Part shown: positions 23,371-32,142 of the stretch, in pieces
Layout: every line of letters begins with the position of its first letter
Numbering within the stretch: position 1 is the stretch's first letter
NCBI GenBank assembly: GCA_016794625.1
Contig: JAEUGY010000050.1
Location: 1-48,593, forward strand
DNA: 48,593 nucleotides
From: Opitutaceae bacterium
GTDB taxonomy: Bacteria > Verrucomicrobiota > Verrucomicrobiia > Opitutales > Opitutaceae
Reading direction: 5' to 3'
Notes under the pieces: model-generated
The model's input: the letters and a program-made list of their open reading frames with translations, nothing else
Told to the model about the DNA's origin: nothing
Databases searched by the model: none
Made by a program: the position numbers and the translations under genes

Positions 23371-23400
23371 TTGCCTCCGGGGTAACGCGCCCGCTTATCT
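23371..23400 (+). promoter_or_regulatory. Possible promoter of tRNA-Val
   Basis: TTGCCT (23371-23376) and TTATCT (23395-23400) are separated by 18 bases and lie 13 bases upstream of the tRNA 5' end. Confidence 0.45.
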
Positions 23401-23413
23401 CCTCGTTCTGTCT

Positions 23414-23490
23414 GGACGGCTAGCTCAGTTGGTTAGAGCACCTCGCTTACACCGAGGGTGTCGGGGGTTCGAGTCCCTCGCCGTCCACCA
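23414..23490 (+). tRNA. tRNA-Val (TAC anticodon)
   Basis: Complete cloverleaf: acceptor GGACGGC/GCCGTCC with A73, D-arm AGCTCAGTTGGTTAGAGC, anticodon stem CCTCG/CGAGG around loop CTTACAC (anticodon TAC), T-arm GGGGGTTCGAGTCCCTC, and an encoded 3' CCA. It lies 140 bases upstream of ilvH, i.e. directly before valine biosynthesis genes. Confidence 0.96.
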
Positions 23491-23523
23491 GTCTTCATTC
23501 CAGACGCAGTGGAGAGTGAAGAC
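23491..23523 (+). terminator. Hairpin after tRNA-Val, possible weak terminator
   Basis: Perfect 7-bp repeat GTCTTCA (23491-23497) / TGAAGAC (23517-23523) with inner TCC/GGA pairing starts immediately at the end of the tRNA, and is followed by GGGCCGTTTGTTT. The T-rich part is interrupted, so it may be a processing or pausing structure instead of a terminator. Confidence 0.35.
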
Positions 23524-23630
23524 GGGCCGTTTGTTTCCCAACCGAAACAGCGGCGCACGGTCCCTCCGCCGCGTCACGGACGGGACGGCCCTCCGCGCAG
23601 CGTCTGGTCTTACGAATCACCACCTCCTCC

Positions 23631-24101
23631 ATGCGACACACGATCTCCGTACTCGTCGAAAATAAGTTCGGCGTGCTGGCCCGCGTTTCCGGAATGTTCT
23701 CCGGGCGCGGCTTCAACATCGACTCGCTCAACGTCGCCCCGACGCATGACGCCTCGCTCTCCCGGATCACGGCTGTGATCAAGGGAGACGACGCGTCGCT
23801 CGACATGGTGACGAAACAGCTGCGCAAACTGATCAATGTGGTCGACGTCGTCGACTTCACTGAGGGGCAGGCGGTCGTGCGCGAGCTGCTGTTGATCAAA
23901 ATCAAGGCGGACGCGCGGACCCGGTCGGAGATCATGCAGATTTGCGACATTTTCCGCGCCAAGGTCGTCAATGTCGCCCACGACGCCCTGATCATCGAGG
24001 TGACGGGTGATGAAGGCAAAACCAGCGCGTTTCTAAAGCTGGTGGAAGCCTTCGGCATCCTTGAGCTTGCCCGCACCGGGCAGCTTGCCCTCCGGCGCTG
24101 A
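23631..24101 (+). CDS. ilvH: Acetolactate synthase small (regulatory) subunit
   Basis: 156-residue protein; residues 1-77 are the ACT domain (RHTISVLVENKFGVLARVSGMFSGRGFNIDSLNVAPT), which binds valine and mediates feedback inhibition, followed by the C-terminal IlvH domain (VVRELLLIKIKADARTRSEIMQICDIFRAKVVNVAHDALIIEVTG). It activates the large catalytic subunit, which makes acetolactate from pyruvate. The large subunit gene ilvB, usually directly upstream, is not in the window; tRNA-Val occupies its place. ilvC follows 42 bases later on the same strand. Confidence 0.95.
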   Translation: MRHTISVLVENKFGVLARVSGMFSGRGFNIDSLNVAPTHDASLSRITAVIKGDDASLDMVTKQLRKLINVVDVVDFTEGQAVVRELLLIKIKADARTRSEIMQICDIFRAKVVNVAHDALIIEVTGDEGKTSAFLKLVEAFGILELARTGQLALRR

Positions 24102-24143
24102 GTTTACCGTTCCGTTCCCGATTAACCCCAGACATTTCCCATC

Positions 24144-25169
24144 ATGCCCGCAAAAGTCTACACCGACAAAGACGCCGATCTCGGCGTGTTCCAGAACAAG
24201 ACCCTCGCCGTCCTTGGCTACGGCTCCCAAGGTCACGCCCACGCGTTGAACCTGAAGGATTCCGGCTGCAAGGTCATCATTGGCCTGTACCCCGGTTCTA
24301 AATCGCGAGCCGTGGCCGAGCACCACGGTTTCGAGGTGGTCGACACCGCCGAAGCGGTGCGGCGCGCCGACGTCATCATGGTCGGCCTGCCGGACATGAA
24401 GCAGGCTGATGTCTATCAGAGCGACATCCTGCCCAATCTTTCCAAGGGCAAGACGCTGCTGTTTTCGCACGGACTCAGCATCCACTTCGGCCTGATCAAG
24501 CTGCCGAAGGACGTTGACTGCATCATGGTCGCTCCGAAGGGGCCCGGACACATGGTCCGCCGCCTTTATGCCGAGGGCAAGGGCATGCCGGCGCTGATCG
24601 CTGTGGCCCAGAACAAATCCAAGAAGGCCAAGAAGACCGCGTTGGCGTGGGCCAAGGGCATCGGTTCGACGCGCGCGGGCGTGCTCGAGACCTCCTTCAA
24701 GGAAGAAACCGAGACGGATCTGTTCGGCGAGCAGGCGGTTCTCTGCGGCGGCGCCAGCGCGCTGGTGCAGGCGGGATTTGAGACCCTCGTCGAGGCCGGT
24801 TACCAGCCCGAGATGGCCTATTTCGAGTGTCTGCACGAGCTGAAGCTCATTTGTGACCTCATGTACGAGAGCGGCATCGCCGGCATGCGTTTCTCCATTT
24901 CGGAGACGGCCAAGTACGGTGACATCACTCGCGGCCCCCGCGTGGTGGGTAAGAAGACCAAGGCGGAGATGAAGAAGATCCTGAAAGAGATCCAGACCGG
25001 CAAATTCACCAAGGAATGGGTCAAGGAGTACAAGGGCGGTCTGAAGAACTACAACCGCCTGCTCAAGGCCGGTGAGAAGCACCAGATCGAAAAGACCGGT
25101 CTCTACCTCCGCAGCATGATGCCCTGGATGTCGAAGAAGAACATCAAGGGCGTGCAGGCCTCGTACTAA
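24144..25169 (+). CDS. ilvC: Ketol-acid reductoisomerase
   Basis: 341-residue class I enzyme that isomerises and reduces acetolactate to dihydroxy-isovalerate with NADPH and Mg2+. Visible: NADPH loop [21 protein letters not shown] (residues 18-38), catalytic [19 protein letters not shown], the Mg2+/active-site block [17 protein letters not shown] with the two acidic ligands, and [13 protein letters not shown]. Length (about 340) is the short class I form. A lysine-rich [23 protein letters not shown] helix pair occurs near the C-terminus. It forms an operon with ilvH. A 14-base inverted repeat starts seven bases after its stop. Confidence 0.97.
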   Translation: MPAKVYTDKDADLGVFQNKTLAVLGYGSQGHAHALNLKDSGCKVIIGLYPGSKSRAVAEHHGFEVVDTAEAVRRADVIMVGLPDMKQADVYQSDILPNLSKGKTLLFSHGLSIHFGLIKLPKDVDCIMVAPKGPGHMVRRLYAEGKGMPALIAVAQNKSKKAKKTALAWAKGIGSTRAGVLETSFKEETETDLFGEQAVLCGGASALVQAGFETLVEAGYQPEMAYFECLHELKLICDLMYESGIAGMRFSISETAKYGDITRGPRVVGKKTKAEMKKILKEIQTGKFTKEWVKEYKGGLKNYNRLLKAGEKHQIEKTGLYLRSMMPWMSKKNIKGVQASY

Positions 25170-25175
25170 ATCCTT

Positions 25176-25245
25176 CCGAAGGGCTGAACCTGGGCGATTG
25201 GGCGGCACTACCCCGGCCGCGCGAACGCTCCGTTCAGCCCTTCGG
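25176..25245 (+). terminator. Long inverted repeat between ilvC and hemC
   Basis: Two perfect 14-base arms (25176-25189 and 25232-25245, CCGAAGGGCTGAAC and its complement) enclose a 42-base GC-rich loop and are followed by CCTTATTTTG. The position is right for a terminator of ilvHC, but the second arm ends 9 bases before the hemC GTG, so the fold would also cover the hemC ribosome-binding region. Terminator or translational control element; which is undecided. Confidence 0.5.
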
Positions 25246-25254
25246 CCTTATTTT

Positions 25255-26112
25255 GTGAAGCCGCTCGTCATCGCCACGCGCAAGAGCCCGCTTGCGCTCG
25301 CGCAATCGAATCAGGTGGCCGCTTTGTTGCGGTCGTCCCTGGGCGTCGAGTCGGAGTTGCTCAAGATGGTGACCACGGGCGACCGCCAGACGGAGTGGTC
25401 CCTGGAGAAAAAGGGCGGCAAGGGCTTGTTCACCTCCGAGCTCGAACACGCGCTGGTGGCGGGCGAGGCGGACATCGCGGTGCACAGCACCAAGGATCTG
25501 CCGGGAGACATGCCGGAGGGTCTGGAAATTGCCGGCTACCTGCCGCGCGAAGATCCGCGCGACATGCTGGTGATACGAGAAGGTGTGTCCTCGCCTGCGC
25601 TGGTGGCGACGGGCAGCCCGCGGCGGCGCCTCCAGCTCGCGATGGTGTTTCCCGAGGCGAAGTTCACCGAGATTCGGGGTAATGTGGATACACGCCTGAA
25701 GAAGATCGCCGAACTGGGTGTGGCGGACGCGACCATCCTCGCGGCGGCCGGCCTCCGGCGTCTCGGCATCCCGGGCTGGCCCGGGCTTCAATTCCGTCCT
25801 TTCGCCCTCAACGAGATGGTGCCGGCCGTCGGTCAGGCGGCGATCGCCATCCAATGCCGGGCTGGGGAGGGCGTCCGCTGGCGGGCGGCCTTTGATGAGG
25901 CTACGCACCGGCGGGTCTCCCTTGAGCGCGCGTTTCAGCGTGCGCTTGGCGGTGGCTGTCACACGGCGGTGGCGGTGCATGCCACCGAGGATTCGTTGTA
26001 TTTCTTCCACGAAGAGGTGGGCCTGCGCACGCTGCCGCTGGGTCCGGATGATTTCACCGCCGCCGATGACACGGCGGCGCGACTGCTGCGTCACTTCGGG
26101 TTCAAAGTCTAG
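25255..26112 (+). CDS. hemC: Hydroxymethylbilane synthase (porphobilinogen deaminase)
   Basis: 285 residues; polymerises four porphobilinogens to hydroxymethylbilane for haem and sirohaem. The dipyrromethane cofactor cysteine is in RALGGGCHTAVAVHA; the catalytic aspartate is in HSTKDLPGD; the arginine-rich ATGSPRRRLQL and RGNVDTRLKK blocks bind the growing chain. The C-terminal domain is short and ends soon after (FHEEVGLRTLPLGPDDF), giving about 285 residues against about 310 in E. coli. The GTG at 25255 starts exactly at the family N-terminus (KPLVIATRKSPLALAQ). It has no evident Shine-Dalgarno sequence and lies within a large inverted repeat; cobA-hemD follows 34 bases downstream. Confidence 0.95.
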   Translation: MKPLVIATRKSPLALAQSNQVAALLRSSLGVESELLKMVTTGDRQTEWSLEKKGGKGLFTSELEHALVAGEADIAVHSTKDLPGDMPEGLEIAGYLPREDPRDMLVIREGVSSPALVATGSPRRRLQLAMVFPEAKFTEIRGNVDTRLKKIAELGVADATILAAAGLRRLGIPGWPGLQFRPFALNEMVPAVGQAAIAIQCRAGEGVRWRAAFDEATHRRVSLERAFQRALGGGCHTAVAVHATEDSLYFFHEEVGLRTLPLGPDDFTAADDTAARLLRHFGFKV

Positions 26113-26146
26113 TTTCTCCGGGCCTGGTGCGCCCCTTCCTTCTCTC

Positions 26147-27682
26147 ATGGCCACGGGCATTGTATATCTGGTTGGCGCCGGACCGGGAGACCTCGGACTG
26201 GTGACGCTGCGGGCAAAGGAGCTCATCGCCTCGGCGGATGTGCTCGTCTATGACTACCTGGTCCACCCCGAGCTGCTCGACTGGTGCCGGGCGGATGCGA
26301 AAAAGATCTATGTCGGGAAGAAGGCCGGATTCCACTCCCGGCCGCAGGACGAAATTGAGGCCATCCTGGTGCAGCACGCCCGCGAAGGTTCGCGGGTGGT
26401 GCGACTCAAGGGCGGGGACCCCTTTGTGTTTGGCCGGGGCGGCGAGGAAGTTCGCCGACTGGCGGCCGACGGCGTCCCCTTTGAGGTGGTGCCTGGAATC
26501 ACGGCGGCCGTCGCCGCCGGCGCGTACGCGGGCATTCCGCTGACCCTGCGCAACACCAGCGCTTCGCTCATTCTCCTGACTGGACACGAAGATCCCAAGA
26601 AGCCGGAGGTGCAGACCGACTGGCGTCGCTACAGCCAGCTGCCACACGCGACGCTCGCCATTTACATGGGCATGGGGCACCTGCGTTACATCCTCGACGA
26701 GCTCATGGCGGGCGGCATGGCCGGGACAATGCCGGCGGCAGTCGTGCAATGGGCTTCGCTCGGACGGCAACGCAGCGTGGCCGGCACCGTGGCAACGCTC
26801 GCCGACCGCGTGGCAGCCGAAAAACTGAGTTCACCCGCAATCATTTTGATCGGTGAAGTGGTACGTGGCCACGAGCAGATCGACTGGTTCGAACACCTGC
26901 CGCTGTTCGGCCGACGCGTGGCAATCACCCGTACCCGTTCGCAGGCGAGTGAACTGCGAGTCCGTCTGGAGAGTCTGGGAGCTGAAGTGATCGAGTTGCC
27001 CCTGATCGACATCGTGAAGGATGTCTCCAACCACGACCTGGCTGACATCTTCCCGGAGCTTGGCGGCTACGACTGGCTCGTCTTCAGCAGTGCGAACGGC
27101 GTGCGGTACTTTTTTGAGGAGTTTCTCCGGGTTTTTGATGAGATCCGCAGTCTCGGATTGATGCGGATCGCGTGTGTCGGCGAAGCCACCGCCCGCGCAG
27201 TCAAGGCATTCCACCTCAAGGTGGAATGCCAGCCCAAGAAGGCCACCGCCGAGGCCTTGGCCGAGGAAATGGTGGCCACGGGCAGTCTCGATCACGCCAA
27301 GATCCTGGTGGTGACCGGTAATCTCAATCGCGACGTGATCGTAACCCGACTGGAAGAAGCCAAGGCGATCGTGGATACGCTCAAGGTGTACCGGACCGAG
27401 CAAACTGACCTCACGGCCGATCCGGCGGCGGAGGATTTCCGTCGGAAGGGGGCTGACGCCATTCTCTTCGCGAGCAGCAGCGCGGTGGACTCCTATGTCG
27501 CGCAGTCCGCTGCGCTTGCATTCGAGCCGGACGCACGCCGTCCCCTGGCCGGCAGCATCGGACCCCAGACCACCGCATCCTTGAAAGAGGCGGGTCTGAC
27601 CGTGGATTTCGAGGCGAAGACGCCGGGTCTGGAGCCGCTCCTCCAGTCTTTGGTGACCCGACTGGCCCGGCGCCGCGATTGA
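26147..27682 (+). CDS. cobA-hemD: Uroporphyrinogen-III C-methyltransferase / uroporphyrinogen-III synthase fusion
   Basis: 511-residue bifunctional protein. Residues 1-245 are SUMT (CobA), which adds two SAM-derived methyls to make precorrin-2: YLVGAGPGDLGLVTLRA, DYLVHPELL, VRLKGGDPFVFGRGGEE, VVPGITAAVAAGAYAGIPLTLRN and the GMGHL loop. Residues 255-511 are HemD, which closes hydroxymethylbilane to uroporphyrinogen III: RVAITRTRSQASELRVRLESLGAEVIELPLIDI, YDWLVFSSANGVRYF, and ILFASSSAVDSY near the end. The fusion and the preceding hemC give three consecutive steps from porphobilinogen to precorrin-2. Start ATG 26147 is fixed by the SUMT N-terminus; the frame runs open further upstream inside hemC. 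Confidence 0.95.
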   Translation: MATGIVYLVGAGPGDLGLVTLRAKELIASADVLVYDYLVHPELLDWCRADAKKIYVGKKAGFHSRPQDEIEAILVQHAREGSRVVRLKGGDPFVFGRGGEEVRRLAADGVPFEVVPGITAAVAAGAYAGIPLTLRNTSASLILLTGHEDPKKPEVQTDWRRYSQLPHATLAIYMGMGHLRYILDELMAGGMAGTMPAAVVQWASLGRQRSVAGTVATLADRVAAEKLSSPAIILIGEVVRGHEQIDWFEHLPLFGRRVAITRTRSQASELRVRLESLGAEVIELPLIDIVKDVSNHDLADIFPELGGYDWLVFSSANGVRYFFEEFLRVFDEIRSLGLMRIACVGEATARAVKAFHLKVECQPKKATAEALAEEMVATGSLDHAKILVVTGNLNRDVIVTRLEEAKAIVDTLKVYRTEQTDLTADPAAEDFRRKGADAILFASSSAVDSYVAQSAALAFEPDARRPLAGSIGPQTTASLKEAGLTVDFEAKTPGLEPLLQSLVTRLARRRD

Positions 27683-27730
27683 GGGTCGGACATTGCCACC
27701 GGACTCGACGCGGTCCAGCCTTTCGCCTTC

Positions 27731-28825
27731 ATGAAAGTTCCGTTTCTCGACCTCTCGCTCCAGCATCGCGCCATCCGTGATCAGGCTCTGGCGGCATTGA
27801 CGGCGGCGTACGACGCCAATCGCTTCTGCCTCGGCCGGGATGTGGAGGAGTTCGAGAAGGCGTTTGGTCACCTGCTCGGCTACTCTCGCGTGCTGGGCAT
27901 GAACAGTGGCACCTCACCCCTGCATGTCGCTTCGGTCCTGGCGGGGCTGAAGCCGGGTGACGAGGTGATCACGACCCCCTTCACCTTTGCCTCCAGTGCC
28001 TGGGGCATCAGTTATGTCGGAGCGACCCCCGTGTTTGTCGACATCGAACCGGGCACGTTCAACCTCGATCCGGCGCGGATCGAGGCGGCGATCACCTCCC
28101 GGACGCGGGCGATCGTGGTGGTGCACCTGTTTGGTCAGCCGGCCCGCATGGATGAAATCCTCGCGCTGGCGGCGCGGCATCGCCTCTTTGTGGTGGAAGA
28201 CTGCGCCCAGGCGGTGGGCGCGACCTATCGCGGCAAGCCGGTCGGGGCCCTGGGCGATTGCGGCACCTTCAGCTTCTATCCGACGAAAAACCTCGGAGCC
28301 TGCGGCGAAGGGGGTGCGTTTGTCACCCGGCACGACGACCTTTTCGCCCGCGCCCGGGCGCTGCGGGTCCACGGCTCGCTTAAGCGGTATCATCACGACT
28401 ACGTCGGCTTCAATTTCCGCATGGACGGATTCCAGGGAGCGGTGCTCAACGTCAAGCTCCCGCTCCTGGCTGGATGGACGGCGCGCCGCCGGGCCATCGC
28501 CGCCCGCTATCTGGCCGAAATCCGACTTGCCGATACGCGACTGCCGGACCAGCCCGACTACGGGCAGAGTGTGTTTCATCAGTTCACCCTCCGGCACCCC
28601 CGGCGCGATGCCCTGCGCGAGCACCTCACTCAGCAAGGGGTCGGCACGGACCTCATTTACCCGAAATGCCTGCATGAGCAGACCTGTTATGCCAGCCTCG
28701 GGTATCGCCCCGGCCGGCTTCCGATCGCCGAGCGGGCGGCGGCGACCTGCCTCAGTCTGCCGATTTTTCCGGAGTTGACCGACGAACAGGTCGACACCGT
28801 GATTGCAGCGGTCAACGCCTTCTGA
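27731..28825 (+). CDS. DegT/DnrJ/EryC1-family PLP aminotransferase
   Basis: 364 residues; members transfer an amino group to keto-sugars for surface polysaccharides or act as dehydratases. The family pattern is clear: PFLDLSLQHRAIRDQ at the start, GMNSGTSPLHVASVLAGLKPGDEVITTPFTFASSAWGISYVGATPVFVDI, VVVHLFGQPARMDEI, EDCAQAVGATYRGKPVGALGDCGTFSFYPTKNLGACGEGGAF with the PLP lysine after YPT, and the sugar-contact RMDGFQGAVLNVKL. No nucleotide-sugar genes are adjacent. The gene ends 14 bases inside the MMPL gene on the opposite strand. Confidence 0.92.
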   Translation: MKVPFLDLSLQHRAIRDQALAALTAAYDANRFCLGRDVEEFEKAFGHLLGYSRVLGMNSGTSPLHVASVLAGLKPGDEVITTPFTFASSAWGISYVGATPVFVDIEPGTFNLDPARIEAAITSRTRAIVVVHLFGQPARMDEILALAARHRLFVVEDCAQAVGATYRGKPVGALGDCGTFSFYPTKNLGACGEGGAFVTRHDDLFARARALRVHGSLKRYHHDYVGFNFRMDGFQGAVLNVKLPLLAGWTARRRAIAARYLAEIRLADTRLPDQPDYGQSVFHQFTLRHPRRDALREHLTQQGVGTDLIYPKCLHEQTCYASLGYRPGRLPIAERAAATCLSLPIFPELTDEQVDTVIAAVNAF

Positions 28826-31172
28826 CCGGGCGCACGGGCCTCCGGGGCTCGACACGCGGGGCGGCCCGATGGCGGAACAGCCAGCGCGCCATTGCAGGAA
28901 GGAGCACAATGGCGCCCAGCATGTTGAACAGGAACATGAAGGTCAGGAGTATGCCCATGTCCGCCTGAAACTTGAGGTCGGAGAAGATCCAGGTGCTGAC
29001 CCCGATCGCGAGGGTCAGTCCGGTGAACACCACCGCACTGCCCGTTTCTTTGAAGGCGGCGAACATCGCATCTTCGAAGTAGATCCCGCGATCGAGTGAC
29101 TTCTGGAGAACGGCAAAAATATAGATACCGTAGTCGACTCCGATTCCGACGCCCAGTGCGACCACGGGCAACGTCGACGTCTTGAGCCCGATTTCCAGGT
29201 AAACCATCAGGGCGTAGGCGAGGTAGGAAACGATGGCGAGAGGGATGACCACACAGAGCGTGGCGCGCACGGAGCGGAACGCCACGAGGCACAGCACGAT
29301 CACCGCGCCGAAGACCCAGAGCAGGATCGGCGTCTGGGCCGCCGCCACGACGTCGTTGGTCGCCGCCATGACTCCTGCATTGCCGCCGGCCAGACGGAAA
29401 CGGACCTTCTCCGATGGGTTCTCGCGGCTGAAGGCTTCGACGGCCAAGGTGGTCGCTTCGAGTGTCTCCGCCCGGTGGTCCTTCAAAAAGACCATGACCG
29501 GAAGGACACTGCCGTCACTGTTCAGCAGCCCCGTGGAGGTTTCGATCGGGGACACCGCCTGGGCCAGCGCCTGCGGATTGCGCGGCAGGATTTTCCACTT
29601 CAACGCGCCTTCATTCCAGGCGGCATTCACGCCCTTGGCCAGGCTGCTGATGCTGATGACCGATTGCACCCCGGGCAGTGTTTTGAGATGCCCTTCCAGC
29701 CGGTCCATCATGGAGACGACCTCATGATCGACGCAGCCATTCGGAATCGTCTCGGTGAATACGATCAACAAGTCCACCCCGATGCTGAAACGACTGATGA
29801 TGGCCCGCGTGTCGGTATTGTACCGGGACTCCTGCCGCAACTCGGGTACGCCGGCGTGCAGGTCTCCGATCTTGACCTCGTTCGATTTCCACACCCCCCA
29901 GGCGCCGATGGCCACCGTCACCGCGATGATGAGCAACGAAGGCCCCGGCTTCATTTCCCCGGAGAAACGCGCCCAGAAGCGATCGGTCTGGGCGCGACGG
30001 CCTCGCACCCACGACGCGTAGGCGGGAGGCAGCGGGATGTAGGACAACAGGATCGGCAGGAGAAACAGATTGGTGATGATGATCACCCCGACCCCGAGGC
30101 TGGCCGTGATGGCCAGTTCGCGCACGGTGTCGATCTTGATGACGAGCATCGTCAGAAAACCAATGGTATCCGTCACCAGCGCCAAACCGCCCGGCACGAG
30201 CAATTGACGGAAGGCGGCACGGGCCGCGCCGACGCCCCCCTTGCCGGTGAAGACCTCTTCTCGATAGGCACGCACCATCTGCACTCCGTGGCTCACCCCG
30301 ATCGCAAAGACGAGGAAAGGGACCAGGATGGACAATGGATCGATGCCAAAGCCCAGCCACGTGAGGCAGCCCAGTTGCCAGACCACTGCGATCAGCGAAC
30401 AAACAATCGGGGCCGCCGCCAGCTTCCATCGACCGGCGTAGTTCCACACCAGCAGGGCGGTGACCACGAACGAGAAACCAAAAAAGAGCAGCACGCCCTG
30501 CGCTCCCGCGGCCACATCGCCCATCACTTTGGCAAAACCGATGATGTGCACGGAGATCGAATCACTCGCGAAACGGTCCCGCACGCGTGTTTCGAGCGCG
30601 GCGGCGACCTCCCGGTAGTCGAGTTTTTTTCCGGTGGCTGGATCGATTTCCAGCAATTGTGCACTCACGATGGCGCCGGAAAAGTCGTTGGCGACCAATT
30701 GCCCGAGGCGACCGGACTTGATGATGTTCTCCCGCACCTGCGCAAAACCCTCGGGTGTCGCCGCAAAGTCGGTCGGAATCACGGTTCCTCCACTTAAGCC
30801 GTCCTCGACCACCTCGATGTAGCGGACGTTGGGAGTGAACAGTGACTGCACCTGCGCGCGATCGACGCCCGGACAGAAAAAGACCTCGTCGGTTGCCCCC
30901 TTCAAGGCGGTGAAAAACTCAGGCGTGAACATCTCGCCTTCCCGGGCGAGCAAGGCGACTACAACGCGGTTCGCGCCGCCGAATTCCGACTGGTACTGCG
31001 TGAAGGTCTGGATGTAGGGGTGCTCCTTTGGAAGCGATTTGTTGAAGCTGGCGTCCACCTGCAGCCCTATCGCCTTCCAGAGCATGAACGCCGTCAGCGC
31101 GAGAAATCCGGCGAGGAACACCCCGCGCTGCCGGAAGATGACTTGCTCGAACGAGGAGAGCAGCGTCTTCAT
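28812..31172 (-). CDS. MMPL/RND-family inner-membrane exporter
   Basis: 786 residues with two homologous halves, each with one helix, a large periplasmic loop and about five further helices (twelve in all). SSD-like segments are visible as ILVPFLVFAIGVSHGVQMVRAY (around residue 285) and VVALGVGIGVDYGIYIFAVL (around 680), where the GxxxD/H-Y/G-Q positions carry proton-relay residues. The N-terminal loop (VDASFNKSLPKEHPYIQTFTQYQSEFGG) is typical of MMPL proteins that handle lipids, hopanoids or hydrophobic compounds. Its start overlaps the YCF48 gene by ATGA, making it the last gene of a four-gene operon with DUF1302 and DUF1329 proteins. Export substrate unknown. Confidence 0.9.
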   Translation of the reverse strand: MKTLLSSFEQVIFRQRGVFLAGFLALTAFMLWKAIGLQVDASFNKSLPKEHPYIQTFTQYQSEFGGANRVVVALLAREGEMFTPEFFTALKGATDEVFFCPGVDRAQVQSLFTPNVRYIEVVEDGLSGGTVIPTDFAATPEGFAQVRENIIKSGRLGQLVANDFSGAIVSAQLLEIDPATGKKLDYREVAAALETRVRDRFASDSISVHIIGFAKVMGDVAAGAQGVLLFFGFSFVVTALLVWNYAGRWKLAAAPIVCSLIAVVWQLGCLTWLGFGIDPLSILVPFLVFAIGVSHGVQMVRAYREEVFTGKGGVGAARAAFRQLLVPGGLALVTDTIGFLTMLVIKIDTVRELAITASLGVGVIIITNLFLLPILLSYIPLPPAYASWVRGRRAQTDRFWARFSGEMKPGPSLLIIAVTVAIGAWGVWKSNEVKIGDLHAGVPELRQESRYNTDTRAIISRFSIGVDLLIVFTETIPNGCVDHEVVSMMDRLEGHLKTLPGVQSVISISSLAKGVNAAWNEGALKWKILPRNPQALAQAVSPIETSTGLLNSDGSVLPVMVFLKDHRAETLEATTLAVEAFSRENPSEKVRFRLAGGNAGVMAATNDVVAAAQTPILLWVFGAVIVLCLVAFRSVRATLCVVIPLAIVSYLAYALMVYLEIGLKTSTLPVVALGVGIGVDYGIYIFAVLQKSLDRGIYFEDAMFAAFKETGSAVVFTGLTLAIGVSTWIFSDLKFQADMGILLTFMFLFNMLGAIVLLPAMARWLFRHRAAPRVEPRRPVRPVRRR

Positions 31173-32134
31173 GGCGCGGAGCGTTCGTCCAGGTCCACCA
31201 GCGTCACCCCGGCCTCGCCGAGCGCGAGGACGCGGCGATAGGGCAGGCGGATCAGCTCGGCTACCGCGGTGGTGGCGGGAAGGCGGATACGGCGCACCGT
31301 CTTGCCTTCGTCACTGCTGATCAGAAACCAGCGGGCGGCGCCGGCAAAGAGGATGTCACCCGTGGCGAGGCGACACGATGCGGACAGCATGACCGGATGT
31401 TCATTCGGGACTTGCTCCCAGGTGTTGTCGGCGAGGGTGATGCGATAGAGGTGCCCGCGCAGACCGTGCACCAACAGGACGCCGGATCCCACAAACTGGG
31501 CCCCATAGAGGGAAACCGCAGGCTCAGGCGAGGCGAGTGAGGACCAGGTGACGCCCCGGTCCTTTGAAGTCAGGACGGTCCCAGCCTCGCCCACGGCCCA
31601 GAGCGCGCCCTTGGGATCGACGAGAATGCGGTTCAGGTGTGGCTCGTTGTCTGGCACGTCCGGGGTGGTCCAGGAAATGCCGCTGTCAGGGGTGGCGCGG
31701 ATCGCTCCGAACGCTCCCACGATCACGACCGTGTGCTCGTCCAGCGTCACCACATCGAGGAACGAGGTTTGCACCGACTCGTCCTTCAATTCGCGCCGCC
31801 AGGACAAGCCGCCATCTCGAGTGGCAAGCACGATGCCCCCGTGCCCGACCGCCCATCCATGATTGTCATCGGAGAAGGCCACCCCGGTCAGGGTTTCCGA
31901 GGTCCCGCTCGGGACGGCGTTCCACGTCTCCCCATTGTCGGAGGAGAGGAAAATCGCGCCGCGTTCCCCCACCACGACCACGCGGTTCGGGCCCGCCTTC
32001 GCGCCGTCAAGCAGCAGCATGCGCGGCGACGTCCGCTCGTTGGCCGGCGCGGCCGTGGCGCAGGCCAGGAGCAGGATAAGCCGGATGAACCCCTGCGGAA
32101 GCAGGCGGGTCCAGTGCAGAGAGGCAGGCGGCAT
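31169..32134 (-). CDS. Periplasmic YCF48-like beta-propeller protein
   Basis: 321 residues. An N-terminal hydrophobic stretch (LPQGFIRLILLLACATAAPANE) is a signal peptide. The rest is built of YCF48/BNR-type propeller blades: VVVGERGAIFLSSDNGETWNAV, GWAVGHGGIVLATRDGGLSWRR, VVIVGAFGAIRATPDSGISWTT, LWAVGEAGTVLTSKDRGVTWSSL, LFAGAARWFLISSDEGKTVRR, matching the S/T-x-D-x-G-x-T/S-W pattern that repeats once per blade. YCF48 domains in cyanobacteria assist photosystem II assembly; the bacterial versions in this operon are usually of unknown role. It is 8 bases downstream of the DUF1329 gene and overlaps the MMPL gene by four bases. Confidence 0.88.
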   Translation of the reverse strand: MPPASLHWTRLLPQGFIRLILLLACATAAPANERTSPRMLLLDGAKAGPNRVVVVGERGAIFLSSDNGETWNAVPSGTSETLTGVAFSDDNHGWAVGHGGIVLATRDGGLSWRRELKDESVQTSFLDVVTLDEHTVVIVGAFGAIRATPDSGISWTTPDVPDNEPHLNRILVDPKGALWAVGEAGTVLTSKDRGVTWSSLASPEPAVSLYGAQFVGSGVLLVHGLRGHLYRITLADNTWEQVPNEHPVMLSASCRLATGDILFAGAARWFLISSDEGKTVRRIRLPATTAVAELIRLPYRRVLALGEAGVTLVDLDERSAP

Positions 32135-32142
32135 GCGGTCGG

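Noticed and set aside
23491-23630. Possible leader peptide attenuator ahead of ilvH
   Set aside because: I looked for short frames with runs of Val, Leu or Ile codons in the 140 bases before ilvH and found none; the hairpin is directly at the tRNA end.
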